A stretch of 64,000 bases of DNA, taken from contig NZ_FNRD01000001.1 of the NCBI RefSeq assembly GCF_900107635.1, forward strand, positions 186,001 to 250,000, in the 5' to 3' direction. The notes beneath the pieces are model-generated. The model worked only from the letters and a program-made list of their open reading frames with translations, was not told the origin of the DNA and did no database searches. Both the position numbers and the translations under genes were made by a program. The DNA comes from Flavobacterium gillisiae (GTDB taxonomy: Bacteria; Bacteroidota; Bacteroidia; Flavobacteriales; Flavobacteriaceae). This document shows, in pieces, positions 27,125-35,038 of this stretch; the first letter of the stretch is position 1, and each line of letters starts with the position of its first letter.

Positions 27125-28364
27125 ATATTACATCATAATCAGTTGTTTGCTGTTAAACGCCACTGCCGCAGTAGCGCAAACACTTTCGTTGGATGCTGTT
27201 TTGACTACCGTTAAAACGAATAATCCGCAATTAAAAATGTACGATGCCGATATACAGAGCATGGATGCAGCGGCAAAAGGAGCACGCAGTTGGATGGCAC
27301 CTCAAGTGAACACGGGCTTGTTTATGACTCCTTATAACACTAAAATGTGGAAGGGAGACGAAATGAATCCTGGTATGGGGGCTTATATGATAGGTGTTAC
27401 TCAAATGATTCCAAATGCTTCAAGGCTAAAAGCCGATTCTAATTACATGAATGCCATGTCTTCAGTTGAGGTAGAAAATAAAAATTATACCGTGAATCAA
27501 TTGAATGCGTTGGCAAAAACGAATTATTATCAATGGATCGTATTGGATAAAAAAATAAAAATAGCCAATGAGAATTTATTGCTTTTAGAGTACATGATTA
27601 AAAGCATGGAGATACGCTATCAATATAATATGGACAAATTGCCAACGTATTATAAGGCAAAGTCACAATATAGCGCTTTAGAAAGCATGGTCGTAATGCT
27701 GAAAAATGAGATTTCGCAAAAGAAAATTACGCTGAATACTTTGATGGCAAGAGACAAAAATACTGTTTTTGAAATCGATCCTGATTTTACTTTAAAGGAG
27801 TATAATTTTATGAAATTGGATACGGTATCGCTTTCTGAAAACCGAAGCGATGTACGAGCTATTGAAAAAACAATCGTCTTAAATCAGTTGAAAATAGACA
27901 TTGAGAAAGCAAAATTGTTGCCCGAGTTTGGTGTGAAATATGATCACATGTTTGCTTTTGGGAATCGTCCGCAACAATTTTCCTTGATGGGAATGATTAC
28001 AATTCCCATGCCTTGGTCATCAAAAATGAATAAGGCGAACATCAACAGTTTTAAATTAAAAAATGAAAGTTTGGATTGGCAAAAACAAATGATTCTGAAC
28101 GAAGCAACAGGAATGATTTCAGGTATGCAAGCGGAGCTTAGTAACTTAAAGAAGCAATATGAGATTGCCGACAAAAGCATCATTCCGGCATTGCGAAGAA
28201 ATTATGACACTTCAATTATAGCTTGGCAAAACAATACAGGAGATCTATTTGTGGTGTTGGATGCCTGGGAAGCATTGAATATGGCACAAATAGAAAAGTT
28301 AGACAAGTTGCAGGCCATATTGAGCACTCAGGTAGAAATTGAAAAACAACTGGAAACGAAATAA
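27111..28364 (+). CDS. TolC-family outer-membrane efflux protein
   Basis: The 417-residue product has a signal peptide (AAVAQ) and the TolC/OEP pattern of long coiled helices with LDAVLTTVKTNNPQLKMYDADI near the start and a repeated half (NRSDVRAIEKTIVLNQ). It forms the outer-membrane exit duct of the RND pump. The mature region is rich in Met (for example LFMTPYNTKMWKGDEMNPGM), as in CusC-like proteins of copper systems. It overlaps the end of cusA and is followed two bases later by the first adaptor gene. Confidence 0.9.
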   Translation: MRHIKYYIIISCLLLNATAAVAQTLSLDAVLTTVKTNNPQLKMYDADIQSMDAAAKGARSWMAPQVNTGLFMTPYNTKMWKGDEMNPGMGAYMIGVTQMIPNASRLKADSNYMNAMSSVEVENKNYTVNQLNALAKTNYYQWIVLDKKIKIANENLLLLEYMIKSMEIRYQYNMDKLPTYYKAKSQYSALESMVVMLKNEISQKKITLNTLMARDKNTVFEIDPDFTLKEYNFMKLDTVSLSENRSDVRAIEKTIVLNQLKIDIEKAKLLPEFGVKYDHMFAFGNRPQQFSLMGMITIPMPWSSKMNKANINSFKLKNESLDWQKQMILNEATGMISGMQAELSNLKKQYEIADKSIIPALRRNYDTSIIAWQNNTGDLFVVLDAWEALNMAQIEKLDKLQAILSTQVEIEKQLETK

Positions 28365-28366
28365 TT

Positions 28367-29611
28367 ATGAATAAATACATAAAATATAGTTTACTAGCTA
28401 TTGCCGTTTTAGTGGTTGGATTTGGAGTCTATTATGGCGTAAATAAATTCAATAGTCAAGCAGATCACGAGCATCAGGCGGAGGTATATACTTGTTCGAT
28501 GCATCCTGAAATTATTAGGGACGAGCCTGGAAAATGCCCAATTTGCGGAATGACTTTAATAAAAAAAGTAACTGAAGCGCAACCGACGGAAAGCCACTCG
28601 ATTGACCATCTATTACGACCAACGGATAGCTTCGTGGTGGGAGACTTTCAAACCACAACAGCAAAAGACACCGCTATTAGCAGTGAAATAAAGCTACCTG
28701 GAATTGTGGCTTATGATCCTAATTCATCGGTAAATATTGCAGCAAGGATAAGTGGCCGAATCGAAAAAATGTATGTGAATTATAAATACCAAAAAGTAAA
28801 TAAAGGGCAAAGACTTTTTGATTTGTATAGTCCGGAATTATTGACAGCACAGCAAAATTTTATTTATTTAATTACCAATGATGCTGAAAACACATCCATT
28901 ATAAAGGCTTCGAAACAGAAATTACTGCTTTATGGAATGACTTTAAATCAGATTAATTCTTTGGCTGCAGCCAAAAGAACAAATCCTGTAATCACTATTT
29001 ATAGTCCCACCAATGGAATAGTTCAAGGAACTGAAAGTATGACGACTGCTGCCGAAGGATCCATGCAAAACAATGCCACAACAACTTCTTTAACATTGAA
29101 GGAAGGGGATTATATTAAACAGAATGAAGTTGTTTTTAAGCTTGTGAATACAGATAAAGTATGGGGTGTTTTCAATGTGATGCAAGGACAAGGTAGTTTG
29201 ATAAAAATCAATCAACCCATTCGGTTTTCATCAGAATTAGATGAAAATGATTTTATAAATGCCAAAGTTAATTTTATAGAAACTCAGTTCAGCGATACCG
29301 ATAAGACAAATAGGGTTCGAGTGTATTTAAATAATAGCAATCTGAAATTCCCAATTGGCTTGCGACTTCAAGGTATTGTCGAAACAAATCCTATACAAGG
29401 AATTTGGGTTCGTAAGCAAGCATTAGTTAGCATCGGTAGTAAAAAAGTGGTTTTTATTAAAATGGAGAATGGTTTTAAAGCAAAAGAAATAAAAACAGGA
29501 ATTGAAATCAATGATTTTGTTCAGGTCATCGAAGGGCTGTCTGTAAAAGATGCAATTGCTGACAATGCACAATATTTAATGGACAGCGAAAGCTTTATAA
29601 AAACAGAATAA
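28367..29611 (+). CDS. RND periplasmic adaptor (CusB-like) with N-terminal metal-binding module
   Basis: The 414-residue protein has an N-terminal membrane anchor (residues 5-28), one heavy-metal-binding module TCSMHPEIIRDEPGKCPICG (about residues 41-66), then the adaptor core: barrel-sandwich and helical hairpin (ISGRIEKMYVNYKYQKVNKGQRL region) and membrane-proximal domain. It links the inner-membrane pump to TolC and can hand metal to it. A second adaptor gene follows after two bases, which is unusual for one pump. Confidence 0.92.
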   Translation: MNKYIKYSLLAIAVLVVGFGVYYGVNKFNSQADHEHQAEVYTCSMHPEIIRDEPGKCPICGMTLIKKVTEAQPTESHSIDHLLRPTDSFVVGDFQTTTAKDTAISSEIKLPGIVAYDPNSSVNIAARISGRIEKMYVNYKYQKVNKGQRLFDLYSPELLTAQQNFIYLITNDAENTSIIKASKQKLLLYGMTLNQINSLAAAKRTNPVITIYSPTNGIVQGTESMTTAAEGSMQNNATTTSLTLKEGDYIKQNEVVFKLVNTDKVWGVFNVMQGQGSLIKINQPIRFSSELDENDFINAKVNFIETQFSDTDKTNRVRVYLNNSNLKFPIGLRLQGIVETNPIQGIWVRKQALVSIGSKKVVFIKMENGFKAKEIKTGIEINDFVQVIEGLSVKDAIADNAQYLMDSESFIKTE

Positions 29612-29613
29612 TC

Positions 29614-30828
29614 ATGCAAAAGATAAAGAAATTCAGTTTGCTATTAGTGGCATTTGTTGTCTTAATGGGCTGTAACGATAAGAACAAGGAAGATCATAGC
29701 GAGCATCAGGACGGGGAAAGTACGTATTACACCTGTTCTATGGATCCCCAAATAAAAGAAGATAAGCCTGGGAAGTGTCCTATTTGCCATATGGAATTAA
29801 CCCCAATGAAAAAGGATAATTCTGCCTCTAATGAAATAGCCCTTAGTGACCAGCAAATAAAATTGGGAAACATAACTACCCAAAATATAGAAGAAAGCAA
29901 TAGCAGTCTGGAAGAAAACTATACAGGAGTTTTAACAATTAATCAGGAGCAAATCAAAACCATTTCAGCAAGAGCGATGGGGCGAATTGAGAAATTATAC
30001 TTTAAAACCGAAGGTGATTATGTTAAACAAAACCAAGCTATTTATCAATTATACAGCGAAGATATAGCCATTGCTAAACAAGATTATTTTGCAGCATCTA
30101 AACAATTGACTATGCCTGGTGATTTTGGCAAAAATGCCAAAAACATGCTGCAAGCTGCAAAGCAAAAGTTGTTGTTCTATGGTTTGTCGAATGCCCAAAT
30201 TGAGAGTATTAAAGGCAACGCCCAAATATCGCCATACACTACTTTTTATAGTACATATAGCGGATATATTTCGGAGATAGCGGCTACAGAAGGTAGTTAT
30301 ATCATGGAAGGCGGCGCAATAATTAAGTTGGCTGCTTTAAGTACGCTTTGGCTTGAAACACAAGTAAATGTGAGCTATGCAAAATCATTAAAAATTGGAC
30401 AAAACGCTACAGTTTCCTTTACTGATTATCCTGCTAAAGAGATACAAGCTAAAATTTCATTTATTAATCCGGAGATTAATCCAGATTCCAGATTGCTATT
30501 AATTCGAATGGAAATTGCCAACCCGAATTTGTTTTTAAAACCGGGAATGCAAGCCGTGGCTAAATTAGCTCAATCTAATAAGAAAGGATTATTTATTCCA
30601 ACAGATGCTGTTATTAGGGATGAAAATGCGACGTATATCTGGGTTGAAAAAAGTCATGGTATTTTTGAAAACGTGATGGTTGAAACCGGCGTGGAAGCCA
30701 ATGGAATGATCGAAATCAAATCGGATTTAGATAGTACGAAGAAAGTCGTTGTTAGCGGTGCTTATGCCATTAACAGTGAGTATATATTCCGTAAAGGAAG
30801 TGATCCCATGGCGGGGATGAAGATGTAA
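29614..30828 (+). CDS. Second RND periplasmic adaptor (CusB-like lipoprotein)
   Basis: The 404-residue product has a lipoprotein signal (VVLMGC, Cys20), a His/Asp-rich linker and a variant metal-binding module, CSMDPQIKEDKPGKCPICHM. Here the usual MHP is MDP and the final CGM is CHM. The adaptor core follows, with ISARAMGRIEKLYFKTEGDYV. It differs from the first adaptor in anchoring (lipid versus helix) and in the module's ligand set. The two may form a mixed adaptor ring or serve different pumps; this is inference. It ends the pump operon, followed by a 174-base gap. Confidence 0.92.
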   Translation: MQKIKKFSLLLVAFVVLMGCNDKNKEDHSEHQDGESTYYTCSMDPQIKEDKPGKCPICHMELTPMKKDNSASNEIALSDQQIKLGNITTQNIEESNSSLEENYTGVLTINQEQIKTISARAMGRIEKLYFKTEGDYVKQNQAIYQLYSEDIAIAKQDYFAASKQLTMPGDFGKNAKNMLQAAKQKLLFYGLSNAQIESIKGNAQISPYTTFYSTYSGYISEIAATEGSYIMEGGAIIKLAALSTLWLETQVNVSYAKSLKIGQNATVSFTDYPAKEIQAKISFINPEINPDSRLLLIRMEIANPNLFLKPGMQAVAKLAQSNKKGLFIPTDAVIRDENATYIWVEKSHGIFENVMVETGVEANGMIEIKSDLDSTKKVVVSGAYAINSEYIFRKGSDPMAGMKM

Positions 30829-31002
30829 TAAGAGGGAGTGCATAATAGACTGTTTATTAATAGGTTAAAATGTTAAAATAAGCTAACTTAGTTCTGTTAT
30901 AATGGGCTTTTAAGACATTTTTGATAATATAATAATTATAAAAAATACGTTATCCGAAAGTTAAATTTATTAGCGATCAAAAACTCTAATTAAAATAGAA
31001 TC

Positions 31003-31482
31003 ATGGAAGAAAATAACACACACTTAAAAACTAATCCTTATGTAAAATTTGCCTTAATAATGGCGGTTTCATTTGTGGTTATGTATTTAGTTATGTTTTT
31101 AAATGTTGCTGAATTCAGTCACATCTATAATAGTATAACTCGCTTTTACATGACTACTTTAATGATTGCTGCAATGGCAATTACAATGTTAATATCGATG
31201 TGGAAAATGTATCCAAATACTAAAGTCAATGTAATGATAATAGTCTTTGCCGCTAGTACATTTCTTGGAACACTTTTTCTATTAAGGACACAAACTTTTA
31301 TTGGAGATGTACAATATATGAAAGCTATGATTCCTCATCACTCATCAGCTATTATGACTAGTAGTAATGTCGATTTTAAAGATCCAGAAGCTAAAAAGTT
31401 AGCTGAAGATATAATTGCTGCTCAAGAAAGAGAAATTAAGCAAATGAATGAAATGATTATTCGTCTCGAAAGCAAAAAATAA
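31003..31482 (+). CDS. DUF305-type membrane protein
   Basis: The 159-residue product has three membrane helices (about 14-33, 50-67, 77-94) and a C-terminal DUF305-like segment with MIPHHSSAIMTS (from residue 109), then LAEDIIAAQEREIKQMNEMI. The His/Met-rich start of this domain is thought to bind metal, and DUF305 genes often sit in copper operons. Function is not established. The next gene starts 4 bases after its stop, so it is co-transcribed with the HMA-AraC regulator. Confidence 0.82.
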   Translation: MEENNTHLKTNPYVKFALIMAVSFVVMYLVMFLNVAEFSHIYNSITRFYMTTLMIAAMAITMLISMWKMYPNTKVNVMIIVFAASTFLGTLFLLRTQTFIGDVQYMKAMIPHHSSAIMTSSNVDFKDPEAKKLAEDIIAAQEREIKQMNEMIIRLESKK

Positions 31483-31486
31483 TAAA

Positions 31487-32047
31487 GTGAAAATTTATAT
31501 AAAAAACATGGTTTGTGGCCGTTGTGAAATGGCGGTATCGGCAGAGTTGGAAAAAATGAGGCTTTCTATTATTGCAATGCAATTAGGGGAAGTAGAAATT
31601 GCAACTGATTTGGACGAAAGTCAAATGCAACTGCTGTCAAAAAACCTGAGCTTGCTTGGTTTTGAATTGTTAGATGATAAGGAAAATAAGACTGTCGAGA
31701 GGATTAAAAATTTAATAATCGACTTGGTACATTATAAAAAGGAACAATTGAAAAGTAATTTGTCAAATTATTTAGCCGCCGATTTAAGGCAGGATTACAG
31801 TATTTTGAGCAAGCTTTTTTCAGAAAAAGAAGGAACAACAATTGAGCATTATTTTATTGCACAAAAAATTGAACGGGCAAAAGAACTATTAATCTATAAC
31901 GAAATGACTTTAAGTGAAATCGCATTTCAGCTCAATTATAGTAATGTAGCACATTTAAGCAATCAATTTAAAAAGACTACTGGTTTTACTCCGACCCATT
32001 TCAAGCAATTGAAAGATAAAATGAGAAAACAGATCGATGAATTGTAA
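31487..32047 (+). CDS. HMA-AraC fusion: putative copper-responsive transcription regulator
   Basis: The 186-residue protein starts with a short HMA-like domain carrying MVCGRC (Met8, Cys10, Cys13), has a middle helix, and ends with an AraC-type helix-turn-helix (about residues 105-180: KIERAKELLIYNEMTLSEIAFQLNY, FKKTTGFTPTHFKQLK). Putting a metal-binding motif and a DNA-binding domain in one chain suggests a one-component copper sensor. The start is a GTG at 31487; an ATG at residue 8 would delete the first strand of the HMA fold. It lies between the pump operon and copA, which are likely targets. Confidence 0.82.
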   Translation: MKIYIKNMVCGRCEMAVSAELEKMRLSIIAMQLGEVEIATDLDESQMQLLSKNLSLLGFELLDDKENKTVERIKNLIIDLVHYKKEQLKSNLSNYLAADLRQDYSILSKLFSEKEGTTIEHYFIAQKIERAKELLIYNEMTLSEIAFQLNYSNVAHLSNQFKKTTGFTPTHFKQLKDKMRKQIDEL

Positions 32048-32133
32048 ATTATACAAAGCATACCCATAATTGTGTAACAAAATAAAGTAGTCTCATTCGG
32101 ATATTTGTAATGTTAATTTAAAACTGCAAAGAA

Positions 32134-34935
32134 ATGAAACATACCTATACCATTACCGGAATGAGTTGCGATGGTTGTCGCGGCAAAGTGGAGAAAACAC
32201 TGAATGCTATTAAAGGGGTAGAGGCTATTGTTTCGTTAGCGCCACCAGTAGCTGTCATCACAATGGATAAACACATTCCTATTACACAGTTGCAAGAAGC
32301 CTTAACCGCTGCCGGGAATTATTCTATTGAGATGAGCCAGTCGGTAGTTGCTGAAGAAAAAACTACAGAGGAACCAGCTGCGAAATCTTGCTGCGGTACT
32401 ACAAAAGATCAACAAGACAAAGACAGTCACCAACATCATAAAGACATAGTCGGCATATCCGAGAATGTGGCAGGAAAATATTATTGCCCTATGCATTGCG
32501 AAGGTGATAAAGTATATGACGAGCCGGGGGATTGTCCCGTTTGCGGAATGCATTTAGTAAAAGAACCTGAATTGAGTTCAACCAATGCTGCAGCTGATGA
32601 AAAAGTGGAAGAAGCAGTAGGGAAATCATGTTGCGGTACTCAAACGCATCAACACAACAAAGACAGTAATCATCATCATAAAGAGGAAGCCGGTATTCCT
32701 TCTAATGCGGCAGGAAAATATTATTGCCCCATGCATTGCGAAGGCGATAAAGTATATGACCAAGCGGGAGACTGTCCTGTTTGCGGAATGGATTTGGTAA
32801 AAGCACCCGATTTAATTCCCGCGAAAACAATGTACACTTGTCCCATGCATCCTGAAATAATCCAGGAAGGGCCGGGTTCTTGTCCGATATGCGGAATGGA
32901 TTTAGTACCTATGGAACCTAGCGAAAGCGAAGACAACAAGACGTATCTTGACTTAGTGCGTAAAATGAAAATAGCCGTTGTTTTTACGCTGCCTATTTTT
33001 ATTATAGCGATGTCAGAAATGATACCTAATAACCCGCTGTTAAAAATAATGGATATCTCAAGTTGGAACTGGGTGCAGTTTGCCTTGTCGCTTCCGGTCG
33101 TTTTTTATGCTACTTGGATGTTTTTTGTACGTGCCTGGAAGTCGGTTATTACATGGAACTTAAATATGTTTACCCTGATCGGAATTGGTTCGGGGGTTGC
33201 TTTTCTATTTAGCCTGTTTGGCTTGTTCTTTCCAGAACTTTTTCCAAATGAATTCAAAACAGAAAGCGGAACGGTACATCTCTATTTTGAGGCAACAACG
33301 GTGATACTAACTTTGGTTTTACTAGGTCAGTTGTTAGAGGCAAAAGCACACAGCAGAACCAGCGGTGCCATAAAAGAATTATTGAAATTAGCGCCTACAG
33401 TTGCGACACTTGTCGTTGACGGTGGAGACAAAGTGATTTCTGTTCATGACATCAAAAAAGACGATTTGCTTCGGGTGAAACCAGGCGAAAAAATCCCTGT
33501 TGACGGAAAAATTACCGATGGCGAAACTACTATCGATGAATCTATGATTTCGGGTGAACCCATTCCTGTGGATAAAAAAGCAGACGATGCGGTTATTGCA
33601 GGAACAATTAACGGGAACAAATCTTTTGTTATGGTTGCTGAAAAAATTGGCTCAGAAACCTTGCTTTCCCAAATTGTGCAAATGGTAAATTCAGCCAGCC
33701 GTTCGAGAGCGCCGATACAGAAATTGGCCGACAGAATCGCTAAATATTTTGTGCCAATAGTAGTGGCAGTTTCAGTAATTACCTTTTTTGTTTGGGCAAA
33801 ATTTGGCCCCGAGCCAGCAATCGTTTATGGATTCATAAATGCAATTGCTGTTTTGATTATAGCTTGTCCTTGTGCTTTAGGATTAGCAACCCCGATGTCA
33901 GTTATGGTAGGAGTGGGTAAAGGAGCGCAATCTGGGGTTTTGATAAAAAATGCGGAAGCCTTAGAAAATATGAATAAGGTAAATGTTCTAATTACCGATA
34001 AAACAGGAACGATCACCGAGGGTAAGCCATCTGTAGAAAAAGTATTTTCGACTGAAAATAAAGAGGAAGATTTGTTGCAAATGATTGCTTCGTTGAATCA
34101 ATATAGCGAACATCCTTTGGCGGAAGCCGTAGTCAATTTTGCGAAAGCTAAAAAGGTTACTTTATTAGAAGCGAAAGACTTTGAATCCATCACAGGAAAA
34201 GGAGTGGTTGGAACCGTCAATGGTAAAAAAGTCGCACTTGGAAATGCGAAATTGATGGAGCAAAACAATTCAAAAACTTCGGATGATTTAACCGCTAAAA
34301 TAGTAGCCGAGCAAAAACTAGGAAAAACAGTGTCTTATATTTCGGTAGATGCTCAGGTTTTGGGTTATGTAACAATAACAGATGCGATTAAAAGCACAAG
34401 TGTGGCGGCAATTAAGGAATTAATGAGCCAAGGAGTCGAAGTGATAATGCTTACGGGCGATAACGAGAACACTGCTAAAGCAGTCGCTGACGAATTGCAT
34501 TTAACTTCCTTCATAGCGGGCTGTCTGCCGGAGGATAAATTAAAGGAAATTAAAAGGTTACAAGACCAAGGCAAAATTGTAGCCATGGCAGGAGACGGCA
34601 TTAATGATGCACCGGCTTTGGCTCAAGCCGATATTGGTATTGCGATGGGTACGGGAACTGATGTAGCAATAGAAAGTGCCAAAATAACTTTAGTAAAAGG
34701 AGATTTACAAGGGATTGTCAAGGCTAAAGAACTGAGCCATGCTGTGATGAAAAATATCAATCAAAATTTATTTTTTGCTTTCTTTTATAATGTACTTGGA
34801 ATCCCCATTGCCGCAGGGGTTTTATATCCTTTTTTCGGACTCTTGCTTTCGCCAATGATCGCTGCGTTAGCCATGAGTTTTAGTTCGGTTTCTGTTATTG
34901 CAAATGCACTGCGGTTGAGAAATTTAAAACTTTAA
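32134..34935 (+). CDS. copA: Copper-translocating P1B-type ATPase with HMA and three extra metal-binding modules
   Basis: The 933-residue pump moves Cu(I) from the cytosol to the periplasm. In order it has an HMA domain (GMSCDGC, residues 1-68), three short heavy-metal-binding modules at about 116-143, 196-223 and 233-261, His-rich linkers with SCCGT, the P-type core with transport motif CPC (578-580), DKTGT (phosphorylated Asp622), HPLAEAV and GDGINDAPALAQ, and the terminal membrane helices. Modules 1 and 2 come from an 80-codon tandem duplication (240 bp). Usual CopA is near 750-830 residues, so the N terminus is expanded. All catalytic motifs are intact. Confidence 0.95.
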   Translation: MKHTYTITGMSCDGCRGKVEKTLNAIKGVEAIVSLAPPVAVITMDKHIPITQLQEALTAAGNYSIEMSQSVVAEEKTTEEPAAKSCCGTTKDQQDKDSHQHHKDIVGISENVAGKYYCPMHCEGDKVYDEPGDCPVCGMHLVKEPELSSTNAAADEKVEEAVGKSCCGTQTHQHNKDSNHHHKEEAGIPSNAAGKYYCPMHCEGDKVYDQAGDCPVCGMDLVKAPDLIPAKTMYTCPMHPEIIQEGPGSCPICGMDLVPMEPSESEDNKTYLDLVRKMKIAVVFTLPIFIIAMSEMIPNNPLLKIMDISSWNWVQFALSLPVVFYATWMFFVRAWKSVITWNLNMFTLIGIGSGVAFLFSLFGLFFPELFPNEFKTESGTVHLYFEATTVILTLVLLGQLLEAKAHSRTSGAIKELLKLAPTVATLVVDGGDKVISVHDIKKDDLLRVKPGEKIPVDGKITDGETTIDESMISGEPIPVDKKADDAVIAGTINGNKSFVMVAEKIGSETLLSQIVQMVNSASRSRAPIQKLADRIAKYFVPIVVAVSVITFFVWAKFGPEPAIVYGFINAIAVLIIACPCALGLATPMSVMVGVGKGAQSGVLIKNAEALENMNKVNVLITDKTGTITEGKPSVEKVFSTENKEEDLLQMIASLNQYSEHPLAEAVVNFAKAKKVTLLEAKDFESITGKGVVGTVNGKKVALGNAKLMEQNNSKTSDDLTAKIVAEQKLGKTVSYISVDAQVLGYVTITDAIKSTSVAAIKELMSQGVEVIMLTGDNENTAKAVADELHLTSFIAGCLPEDKLKEIKRLQDQGKIVAMAGDGINDAPALAQADIGIAMGTGTDVAIESAKITLVKGDLQGIVKAKELSHAVMKNINQNLFFAFFYNVLGIPIAAGVLYPFFGLLLSPMIAALAMSFSSVSVIANALRLRNLKL
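32383..32862 (+). repeat. Internal 240-bp tandem duplication in copA
   Basis: Two in-frame units (32383-32622 and 32623-32862) are aligned at exactly 240-base spacing. Each encodes SCCGT, a His-rich linker and the module YYCPMHCEGDKVYD followed by CPVCGM. Their last parts diverge more than their first parts. Confidence 0.85.
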
Positions 34936-35038
34936 AAAAAAAACAGCAATTATAAAAAAGGAAATGCCACAGACAGTGTTCTAATTATGCAAACCAACTT
35001 ATTAAAATAGACAATCCCAATTTTAGAAAAATAACTCC

